DNA of 5,497 nt, taken from the NCBI GenBank assembly GCA_003164305.1, contig PLSZ01000545.1, positions 866 to 6,362 of the forward strand, written 5' to 3'. Both the position numbers and the translations under genes were made by a program. This DNA is from Acetobacteraceae bacterium. GTDB taxonomy: Bacteria > Pseudomonadota > Alphaproteobacteria > Acetobacterales > Acetobacteraceae. This document shows positions 1-5,195 of this stretch, piece by piece. Position 1 is the stretch's first letter, and each line of letters opens with the position of its first letter. The notes under the pieces were generated by a model, which was not told where the DNA came from, did not search any database, and saw only the letters and a list, made by a program, of their open reading frames with translations.

Positions 1-1776
1 GACCAGCACGGCACCGCCATCGTCGCCGCGGCGGGTCTGATCAACGCGTGCCACCTGACCAACCGCGATCTGCGCGATACGAAACTGGTGGTGAACGGCG
101 CCGGCGCCGCCGCGATCGCCTGTGTGGAACTGCTGAAAGCCATGGGCATGCGGCCCGAGCACGTGACCCTCTGCGACACCAAAGGCGTGGTTTATCAAGG
201 CCGCGCCGAGGGCATGAACCAGTGGAAATCCGGCCACGCGGTGCAAACCAAAGCGCGCACGCTGACTGAGGCTCTGGAAGGCGCCGATGTCGTGTTCGGC
301 CTGTCGGTAAAGGGCGCGGTGACGCAGGACATGGTGCGCCAGATGGCCGCCCGTCCGATCATCTTCGCGATGGCCAATCCCGACCCGGAAATCACCCCGG
401 AGGAAGCACGCGCCGCCAGTCCCGACGCCATCATCGCCACCGGCCGCAGCGACTATCCCAATCAGGTGAATAACGTTCTTGGGTTCCCATACATCTTCCG
501 CGGCGCTTTGGACGTGCGCGCCAGCACGATCAACGAGGCGATGAAAATCGCCGCCGCCGAGGCACTGGCGCAACTGGCCCGGGAAGACGTTCCCGATGAG
601 GTACATTCCGCGTCCTCAGGACGGCGGCTGACGTTCGGGCCGGAATACATCATTCCGAACGCGTTCGATCCGCGCCTGATCACCCGCGTGCCGCCCGCCG
701 TGGCTCGCGCCGCGGTCGATTCCGGCGTCGCGCGGCGCCCTTTGATCGACATGAAACGTTACGCGCGCGATCTATCGGGCCGGCTCGATCCGACGGCCGG
801 CGCCTTGGATGCGATCATGGAACAGGTGCGGGCCAATCCGCGCCGGGTCGTGTTCGCCGAGGGCGAGGAAGAGAAAGTCGTCCGCGCCGCCGTGGCCTAT
901 CGCAATGCCGGGTACGGCCGGCCGGTGCTGATCGGCCGCGAGGATCGCGTGCTGACCACGCTCGCCGGGCTGGGGCTCGGTCCGACCGACGGGATCGAGA
1001 TCCACAACGCCCGGCTGTCCGGCGACAACGCCAAATATGTCGATTTCTTGTATGAGCGGCTGCAGCGCAAGGGTATGTTGCGCCGCGACGTGCAGCGCAT
1101 GGTCAATCAGGACCGCAACGTTTTCGCCGCCTGCATGGTGGCGACCGGCGCCGCCGACGCGATGGTCACCGGTCTGACGCGCTCGACCTCGGTGTGTCTG
1201 GAGGATGTGCGGCAGGCGATCGGGCCGGCGCCGGGTCATATCGCGTTCGGTTTGACGCTGATGCTGGGGCCGCATGGGCGGACGATTTTTCTCGCTGATT
1301 CCATGGTGCATTTCCGGCCGGACGCGCAGCAATTGGCGGATATCGTGGTTGGCGCGGCGGCGGCGGCGAAGTTGATGGGACACGAGCCGAGGGTGGCCCT
1401 GCTGTCGCATTCGACGTTCGGCGATCCGGCGCATGACCGGGTGGCGCCGATGCTCGACGCGGTGAAAATCCTCGACGGGCGCAGGGTGGATTTTGAGTAT
1501 GATGGCGAAATGAGCCCGGACGTGGCGTTGGAGGCTTCGATCCGCGCTTTGTATCCGTTCTGCCGGCTGACCGGCGACGCCAACGTCCTGGTGATGCCGG
1601 GATTGCACTCGGCGCATATTCTGGCGCGGCTGATGCACCATCTCGGCGGCGGAACGACAATCGGACCGTTGCTGATCGGAATGGAAAAGCCCGTGCAGAT
1701 CGTGCCGATGGACGCCTCGGTCAGCCAGATCGTCGATGTCGCCGGCATCGCCGCGTATCAGGCGGTGGCGCGGTGA
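1..1776 (+). CDS. maeB: NADP-dependent malic enzyme, MaeB type, with phosphotransacetylase-like C-terminal domain (5' partial)
   Basis: MaeB enzymes oxidatively decarboxylate malate to pyruvate in the cytosol, making NADPH and feeding acetyl-CoA and gluconeogenic metabolism. The reading frame is open from base 1, beginning inside the conserved DQHGTA motif. 591 residues are present; full MaeB proteins are about 760, so roughly 165-170 N-terminal residues, including the catalytic Tyr/Lys region, lie upstream. Visible malic-domain motifs (numbered from base 1) are the Rossmann dinucleotide loop GAGAAA at 33-38, MANPDP at 124-129 and SDYPNQVNN at about 150-158. From about residue 270 the protein is phosphotransacetylase-like: VVFAEGEEEKVVRAA, ADAMVTG near 385-391, LADSMVHFRPDAQQLA near 430-445 and SHSTFGDP near 469. 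In studied MaeB proteins this domain has no transacetylase activity and serves acetyl-CoA-responsive regulation and oligomerisation; I infer the same here. The stop TGA at 1774-1776 overlaps the next gene's GTG. Confidence 0.96.
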   Translation, partial: DQHGTAIVAAAGLINACHLTNRDLRDTKLVVNGAGAAAIACVELLKAMGMRPEHVTLCDTKGVVYQGRAEGMNQWKSGHAVQTKARTLTEALEGADVVFGLSVKGAVTQDMVRQMAARPIIFAMANPDPEITPEEARAASPDAIIATGRSDYPNQVNNVLGFPYIFRGALDVRASTINEAMKIAAAEALAQLAREDVPDEVHSASSGRRLTFGPEYIIPNAFDPRLITRVPPAVARAAVDSGVARRPLIDMKRYARDLSGRLDPTAGALDAIMEQVRANPRRVVFAEGEEEKVVRAAVAYRNAGYGRPVLIGREDRVLTTLAGLGLGPTDGIEIHNARLSGDNAKYVDFLYERLQRKGMLRRDVQRMVNQDRNVFAACMVATGAADAMVTGLTRSTSVCLEDVRQAIGPAPGHIAFGLTLMLGPHGRTIFLADSMVHFRPDAQQLADIVVGAAAAAKLMGHEPRVALLSHSTFGDPAHDRVAPMLDAVKILDGRRVDFEYDGEMSPDVALEASIRALYPFCRLTGDANVLVMPGLHSAHILARLMHHLGGGTTIGPLLIGMEKPVQIVPMDASVSQIVDVAGIAAYQAVAR

Positions 1777-2267
1777 GGGCGGGTCGTATCGCGGCCGCCG
1801 CGCTCGCCGCCGGCCTCGCCTGCGCGGGTCAGGCGTCCGCGCAGGCGGTGCTGCAGAGCAAGCTGCTCTCCGCGGAGGCCGCCAACGCGATGGTAATGGG
1901 CGCTTTGGCCGAGTGTCAGAAGAGCGGCTACAAAGTCTCCGCCGCCGTGGTGGATCGCGGCGGCAATCTGCTGGCGTTCGTGCGGGATCCGACGGCCGGC
2001 CCGCACACGGCCGAGTCCTCGCGGCGAAAAGCGTTCACCGCGGCGACGTTCGGCATGACCAGTGCCGCGTTCACCGCGCTGACCGCCAATCCGGGCGCGG
2101 CGGGGTTGAAGGACCTGACCGGCGTATTCGCGCTGGCCGGCGGCGTGCCCATCAAAGTGGGCAACGATGTGATCGGCGGTGTGGGCGTCGGCGGTGCGCC
2201 GGGCGGCGAGAAGGATGAGGCCTGCGCCAGCGCGGGTCTGGCGAAAGTCGCCGACCAATTGAAATGA
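1773..2267 (+). CDS. Secreted GlcG/HbpS-family heme-binding-like protein
   Basis: A 164-residue protein of the GlcG/HbpS (DUF336) family. Residues 1-24 are a typical Sec signal peptide: Arg at 2 and 5, an Ala/Leu-rich core, and an ASA-Q type cleavage site near residue 23. Family hallmarks follow: an N-terminal helix with LLSAEAANAM, the strand VSAAVVDRGGNLLAFVRD (about 55-72), a central SSRRKAFTAATFGM helix, and the glycine-rich end with GGVPIKVGNDVIGGVGVGG then GGEKDEACASAGL. Family members have been linked to heme binding (HbpS) or sit in glycolate operons (GlcG); the ligand here cannot be read from sequence. The start is the GTG in the GTGA overlap with the maeB stop, with AGGCGG roughly 10 bases upstream as a possible ribosome site. 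The overlap points to translational coupling with maeB. A periplasmic location is inferred from the signal peptide. Confidence 0.88.
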   Translation: MRAGRIAAAALAAGLACAGQASAQAVLQSKLLSAEAANAMVMGALAECQKSGYKVSAAVVDRGGNLLAFVRDPTAGPHTAESSRRKAFTAATFGMTSAAFTALTANPGAAGLKDLTGVFALAGGVPIKVGNDVIGGVGVGGAPGGEKDEACASAGLAKVADQLK

Positions 2268-2287
2268 TTCCCGGCTGTTTTCGCGCG

Positions 2288-2324
2288 CGATCCATGCCAC
2301 AATGGCATCGATGATGAGGGATCG
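2288..2324. repeat. Inverted repeat between the GlcG-like gene and the next gene, partly covering its ribosome site
   Basis: In the 63-base gap, ATGCCA (2294-2299) and TGGCAT (2303-2308) form a perfect 6-bp stem with a CAA loop. Outside it CGATCC (2288-2293) and GGATCG (2319-2324) can pair as a second stem. The outer right arm overlaps the GAGGG (2316-2320) that is the best Shine-Dalgarno candidate for the ATG at 2331. No T-run follows, so it does not look like a classical terminator. It could modulate translation of the downstream gene or bind a protein; both are inference. Confidence 0.35.
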
Positions 2325-2330
2325 TGACTG

Positions 2331-2906
2331 ATGAACATCCGGGTGCTGACAACGGCCATATCGCTCGCCGCCGCGCTGTCGCCGGCATGGGCCGACGATA
2401 TCACCGACCAGATCAACGAGGCATTAAACGCGTACGGCCGCAAGGATATGCCGACCGCGATCGCCGGGCTGGAGGCGGCGCTGAACATGATCCGGCAGAA
2501 CCGGGCCGATGCGTACGGCGCGTTACTGCCGGCCCCGCCGTCCGGTTGGACGGCGGACACCGTGGAGACGGTCTCGGCTGGAATGGCCATGGCGGCCGTC
2601 GGCACCAGCGCGTCGCGGAAATACCATAAGGGCAGCGATAGCGTGACGGTTTCGATCCTGGTCGACTCGCCGTTGTTGCAGGCGATGTCAGGCATCGCGG
2701 CCAGCGGGATCGCCGCGATGAGCGGTATTCGCACCCAGATCGTCAACGGCCGGCGCACTTTGTACATGAAAGACGATGGAGCCTACACGACCTTCGTCGG
2801 CGATCGGGTTCTGGTGCGGGTCGAGGGCAGAGGTCTGCCGGAGGACGTCCTGAAGCAGTTCCTGACAGCGGTCGACTTCGCCGCGGTCGAGAAAGCCAGC
2901 AAGTAA
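2331..2906 (+). CDS. Secreted protein of unknown function
   Basis: A 191-residue protein with no function I recognise. Residues 1-21 form a clear Sec signal peptide (Arg at 4, hydrophobic core, AWA-DD cleavage site), so the mature protein is probably periplasmic. Residues 22-57 read as two amphipathic helices resembling one tetratricopeptide-like hairpin (INEALNAYGRKDMPTAI, then GLEAALNMI). The rest begins LLPAPPSGWTADTVE, then a Met/Ala-rich stretch, SRKYHKGSDSVTVSILVDSP (about 97-116), another Ala/Ser/Met segment, and TLYMKDDGAYTTFVGDRVLVRVEG (about 143-166), suggesting alternating strands and helices. The pattern GW...SR.Y....SVTVSI recalls hypothetical periplasmic proteins of Proteobacteria, from memory only. 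The ATG is chosen because it gives the complete signal peptide; GAGGG lies 10 bases upstream. It follows the GlcG-like gene by 63 bases on the same strand and may be its operon partner. Confidence 0.8.
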   Translation: MNIRVLTTAISLAAALSPAWADDITDQINEALNAYGRKDMPTAIAGLEAALNMIRQNRADAYGALLPAPPSGWTADTVETVSAGMAMAAVGTSASRKYHKGSDSVTVSILVDSPLLQAMSGIAASGIAAMSGIRTQIVNGRRTLYMKDDGAYTTFVGDRVLVRVEGRGLPEDVLKQFLTAVDFAAVEKASK

Positions 2907-2922
2907 CGCCCGCCGCCGTTAC
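2903..2922. other. Inverted repeat at the convergent gene ends, weak terminator candidate
   Basis: GTAACG (2903-2908, including the TAA stop of the upstream gene) pairs perfectly with CGTTAC (2917-2922) across an 8-base C/G loop. It sits at the start of the 111-base convergent gap between the plus-strand unknown gene and minus-strand flhG, where terminators for both would be expected. No T-tract follows on either strand, so intrinsic termination is not well supported. The rest of the gap to 3017 contains nothing I can assign. Confidence 0.3.
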
Positions 2923-3017
2923 GCGGTGAACAACTGGCCCAACCGATCGAGGCGCACGCCGACGCCGCGCTCCGTTATCCGCCGATGGCATCGCACGAGG
3001 CACGGACGCCTTCGGGT

Positions 3018-3803
3018 TCAATCCGTCCCTGAATTCTCCACCAGGCACGCCGTCGCCAACGCCTCCACATCCTGGGCCGCCACGCAATTGGGATGCCGCA
3101 GCAGCAGCGGGGTCTGGCGGCGGATCGCATCGCGCACCCTGGGGTCGTGCCGGATGATCCCGGCCAGCGGCGGTTCCCGGCGCAGAAACGTCTCGCAAGC
3201 CCTTCGCAACGTCGCGTAAGTCTGCTGCCCCTCGGCGGCGGACCGCGCCTGGTTTACCACGATCCGCGCGTCTCCGTCCGGGCTATCGGCCGCGTGCAGC
3301 TTCAATACGGCGTAGGCGTCGGTCAGGCTCGTCGGCTCATCGGTCGCGACAACCAGTAGCTGGTCAGTCCACGCGGCGAGCCGGCGCACCGTCCGGTCAA
3401 GGCCGGCGCTGAGGTCCAGCAGGACGACGTCGTACGCGGTGGTCTCGGCCCGCAACTGGTTCAGCAGCATCTCCAGGCTTTGCGCCGACAGGCCGGACAG
3501 CGCGCCCGATCCGGACCGTCCGGCCAGCACGTGGAGCCCGGTCGGCTCATGCCGCGCCACCGCCCCCGCCACGTTCGTTCGTCCAGAGATCAACGAACCC
3601 AGATCAACCTCGGGCATCAGCCCCAGTTGAACATCGACATTGGCGAGACCGAGATCGGCGTCCAGCAACAGAACCCGCCGGCCCACGCGGATCATCGCAT
3701 GAGCCAGGGTGATCGAGAGCCATGTCTTTCCCACGCCCCCCTTGCCTGACGCGATGGCCATGAACGTGGCCCCGCCTGATCTTATCAGGCCTGATTGGAT
3801 CAT
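3018..3803 (-). CDS. flhG: FlhG/FleN flagellar number regulator, MinD-like ATPase
   Basis: A 261-residue SIMIBI-class ATPase that normally partners FlhF at the membrane, sets flagellar number and, as FleN, can restrain flagellar transcription activators. The deviant Walker A GKGGVGKT is at residues 20-27, with signature Lys21 and catalytic-site Lys26. DADLGLANVD follows at 48-57, Walker B/switch II LLDLSAGLD at 128-136, the FlhG-typical TDEPTSLTDAYAVLK at 154-168, and VNQARSAAEG at 183-192. The C-terminal helix around DVEALATACLV could be the membrane-targeting segment. The ATG at 3803 is preferred: GGAAG lies 6 bases upstream and it overlaps the flhF stop as ATGA, implying coupled translation. 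The frame stays open upstream to 4856, but that stretch is antiphase to flhF. An internal Met15 is an alternative start. A clear DQAxxLR FlhF-activating helix is missing; QSGLIR at 3-8 is at most a faint remnant. Confidence 0.93.
   Translation of the reverse strand: MIQSGLIRSGGATFMAIASGKGGVGKTWLSITLAHAMIRVGRRVLLLDADLGLANVDVQLGLMPEVDLGSLISGRTNVAGAVARHEPTGLHVLAGRSGSGALSGLSAQSLEMLLNQLRAETTAYDVVLLDLSAGLDRTVRRLAAWTDQLLVVATDEPTSLTDAYAVLKLHAADSPDGDARIVVNQARSAAEGQQTYATLRRACETFLRREPPLAGIIRHDPRVRDAIRRQTPLLLRHPNCVAAQDVEALATACLVENSGTD
3775..3795. repeat. Nested palindrome just inside the flhG start
   Basis: CCTGAT (3775-3780), CTT, ATCAGG (3784-3789) and CCTGAT (3790-3795) give two overlapping ways to fold: a hairpin with a 3-base loop at 3775-3789, or a perfect 12-base palindrome at 3784-3795. 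In the flhG mRNA this begins 9 bases after the A of the start codon and lies before the possible second start at Met15 (ATG at 3761-3759). It encodes part of the poorly conserved N-terminal tail ahead of Walker A, so the base pattern is not forced by protein motifs. A role in flhG start efficiency or as a protein site is inference. Confidence 0.5.
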
Positions 3804-4678
3804 GATTGACTTCCGGTGCGGCTGAGCCGGGCCGCGAGCAATAGGGGGGTGAAAGGAACGAGCCCGTCCGCCGCGCCGCAACCGATGCCCGCCTCGGTCA
3901 GCGGCAGGAGCGCCGCGGCAGAGGCCGCGACGATGCCTCCCATCCGGTGGGCGACGTCGAGGCGGGTCGCGATCAATGAGGCGGCGCCGCATTCGGCATG
4001 GGCGAGCGCGATATCGGCGGCTTCGCCGGGGTCGAGGCCGGCGGGCAGCACCAGCACGACGTAAGCGCCGGACGCGGCGGCCAGATCCGTCAGTTCCGCG
4101 GCCTGGCCAGGATCGCGGGGATCGGCGCCGAAGGTGTCGATGAGGACCGGGGTGCCGTCCCGACGTTGCGCCAACGCGCGGGCCAGGCTGACCGGCTGGT
4201 TGGCGACCGCCAACGGGATCCCCAGCAAACGGGTGAACGCCGCGAGTTGCTCGGTTGCCCCTGCGCGCTTGCCATCCGTGGTGATGACCATCGGAACGGC
4301 GCCTCCCATCACCAGGCGGGTCGCCAGGCGAACAGTCGTGAGGGTTTTTCCGGCGCCGGGAGGGCCCGTCAGCATGACCGGCGGGTCGTGCGGCTCCAGC
4401 GACAGCGACGTGAAGCGCAGAACGCGCGCGATGGCGTCGGCGAGGTCGCCGGCGGCCAGCTCGAAATGTAGATCCGGCGGGACACCGTGCCACGCCAGAG
4501 CCGCGAGTTGCGCGGGGTCCGGCGAGGGAGGCTCGGGTTCCGGTTCCAGCGCGGCGGTGATTTCGACGCCGCCCGCGACCCGTCTGGTGTTCAGAATCGA
4601 TGCTTCCCCGCCCAGTTCGCACCGCACCTGAGCCATCGCGGCTTTCATGTCGGCGGCGCGAAACACTTTCAGTCGCAT
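3800..4678 (-). CDS. flhF: FlhF, SRP-type GTPase for flagellar placement (short, divergent form)
   Basis: A 292-residue member of the Ffh/FtsY/FlhF GTPases; FlhF recruits early flagellar parts to the pole and is regulated by FlhG. The N-terminus MRLKVFRAADMKAAMAQVRCE and the following GGEASILNTR are characteristic of FlhF. A Pro/Glu linker (45-56) leads to a short N-domain (57-97) and the G-domain. Motifs are the P-loop GPPGAGKT at 105-112; TDGKRAGATEQL at 134-145, where the family usually has DTYRIGAVEQL; DTFGADPRD at 181-189, where DTAGR is usual; and TRLD at 238-241 in place of TKLD. GAADGLVPFTP near 268-278 is the closing loop region. It is shorter than the roughly 380-450 residues of well-studied FlhF proteins, mostly in the linker and N-domain. 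AGG sits 6 bases before the ATG. The TGA overlaps the flhG ATG by 4 bases. The altered G-motifs may be normal for an alphaproteobacterial subtype. Confidence 0.92.
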   Translation of the reverse strand: MRLKVFRAADMKAAMAQVRCELGGEASILNTRRVAGGVEITAALEPEPEPPSPDPAQLAALAWHGVPPDLHFELAAGDLADAIARVLRFTSLSLEPHDPPVMLTGPPGAGKTLTTVRLATRLVMGGAVPMVITTDGKRAGATEQLAAFTRLLGIPLAVANQPVSLARALAQRRDGTPVLIDTFGADPRDPGQAAELTDLAAASGAYVVLVLPAGLDPGEAADIALAHAECGAASLIATRLDVAHRMGGIVAASAAALLPLTEAGIGCGAADGLVPFTPLLLAARLSRTGSQS

Positions 4679-4704
4679 TCAGGACCTGTGGCAAACGAGG
4701 GGAC

Positions 4705-4732
4705 CGGTCGCGGGAACGCGGTCGGGGGAACG
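4705..4732. repeat. Tandem 14-base direct repeat upstream of flhF
   Basis: Two adjacent copies, CGGTCGCGGGAACG (4705-4718) and CGGTCGGGGGAACG (4719-4732), differ at one base. They lie 27-54 bases upstream of the flhF start codon, between the divergent flhF and toxin genes. The position suits an operator or leader element for flhF, but I recognise no known regulator site. Chance in GC-rich DNA is less likely for a 13/14 adjacent match but not excluded. Confidence 0.55.
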
Positions 4733-4753
4733 TCGGGATGATGCGGGAAAGGG

Positions 4754-4770
4754 GTTGATAAAGCGTTGAT
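4754..4770. repeat. Two GTTGAT repeats one helical turn apart
   Basis: GTTGAT occurs at 4754-4759 and 4765-4770, an 11-base period, in the divergent region in front of flhF. Such spacing places both copies on the same face of DNA and would suit binding of a dimer or an activator. The copies are short, so this is only a weak regulatory candidate. Confidence 0.25.
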
Positions 4771-4811
4771 GGAGCGCGTTGTGCCAGCGTCACCCTATAT
4801 ATGCGCCTGAA

Positions 4812-4836
4812 GCCCCACGGCTTGACCCGTGGTGGC
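4812..4836. repeat. Strong imperfect palindrome, REP-like, in front of the toxin gene
   Basis: GCCCCACGG (4812-4820) pairs with CCGTGG-T-GGC (4827-4836) around the loop CTTGAC, giving a 9-bp stem with one bulged T. Palindromes with a CTTGA-type core between GC-rich arms are common dispersed intergenic repeats in Alphaproteobacteria, from memory, so a REP-like element is one reading. No T-tract follows. The GTG codon at 4829, the most upstream start possible for the toxin frame, falls inside the right arm. Confidence 0.5.
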
Positions 4837-5195
4837 AAATTTGGCTCCGTTGCCAATGCACGGAAACACGCGGTCGATTCAGTGGATCAAGGCAGCGCGG
4901 AAAGACTTCGAGGATTTTCCTCCGGCCGCGCGCGACGACCTGCTCGATGCGTTGACCGCGGTCGCGGCCGGTGGATACCCGTCCATCGCCAAACCTCTCG
5001 TCGGTCTTGGGCCGAGCGTGTTGGAACTCGCATCGCGGTGACGCGTTTCGCGTGGTCCACGCACCGCGAGTTGGATCGGACGTTTGGGAAATTCCCGCGT
5101 TCCAGAAGAAATCGAAGTCCGGGATCGCGACACCGAAACAGGAAATCGATCTGGTGCGGGAGCGCCTGAGGCGATTGCAGGAGAACATGCCATGA
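4829..5195 (+). pseudogene. RelE/Gp49-like (HigB-type) toxin gene, frameshifted
   Basis: Two adjacent frames together match one toxin of the phage-derived Gp49-like RelE/HigB family, ribosome-linked mRNA interferases. The first frame, from GTG 4829 or ATG 4856, gives NTRSIQWIKAARKDFEDFP, then IAKPLVGLGPSVLEL, and stops at 5039-5041 (70 residues from the GTG). The family's second half, HRGDAFRVV, then AFQKKSKSGIATPKQEIDL, continues one base further along at 5031-5195. Joining at base 5030 gives 112 residues from the ATG, a couple short of the 115-120 usual for the family. Homologues generally have a few more residues between VLEL and RGDAFR, so an 8-base deletion near 5030 is the simplest cause. 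The usual HAFQKK reads PAFQKK, possibly more decay. No ribosome site is evident at either start. The end overlaps the antitoxin ATG by 4 bases, as in HigBA operons. A sequencing error remains possible. Confidence 0.8.

Noticed and set aside
772..1641. Long minus-strand open frame opposite maeB
   Set aside because: His/Arg/Gln-rich translation with no motif, fully antisense to conserved malic enzyme and phosphotransacetylase motifs.
1928..2767. 279-codon minus-strand frame across the two secreted-protein genes
   Set aside because: It has no recognisable domain and overlaps two genes with signal peptides and consistent family patterns on the other strand.
3004..3035. T-arm-like GGTTCAATCC suggesting a tRNA
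   Set aside because: The flanking bases do not form a T-stem or acceptor stem, and the sequence is the end of flhG, including its stop codon.
4770..4790. Sigma-54-like TGGCAC on the minus strand upstream of flhF
   Set aside because: The -12 part does not match: GCTCC stands where TTGCA/T is expected, and GC is not at the required distance from GG.
4766..4802. TATATA at 4796-4801 as a -10 box for the toxin-antitoxin operon
   Set aside because: TTG-type -35 candidates are 11 or 24 bases away instead of 16-18, so no promoter could be supported.
3018..4856. A 612-codon open frame on the minus strand that extends flhG upstream through flhF
   Set aside because: Only its last 261 residues look like a protein family; the rest is Arg/Gly/Pro/Ser-rich low-complexity translation antiphase to a well-supported flhF. 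High GC suppresses stops.
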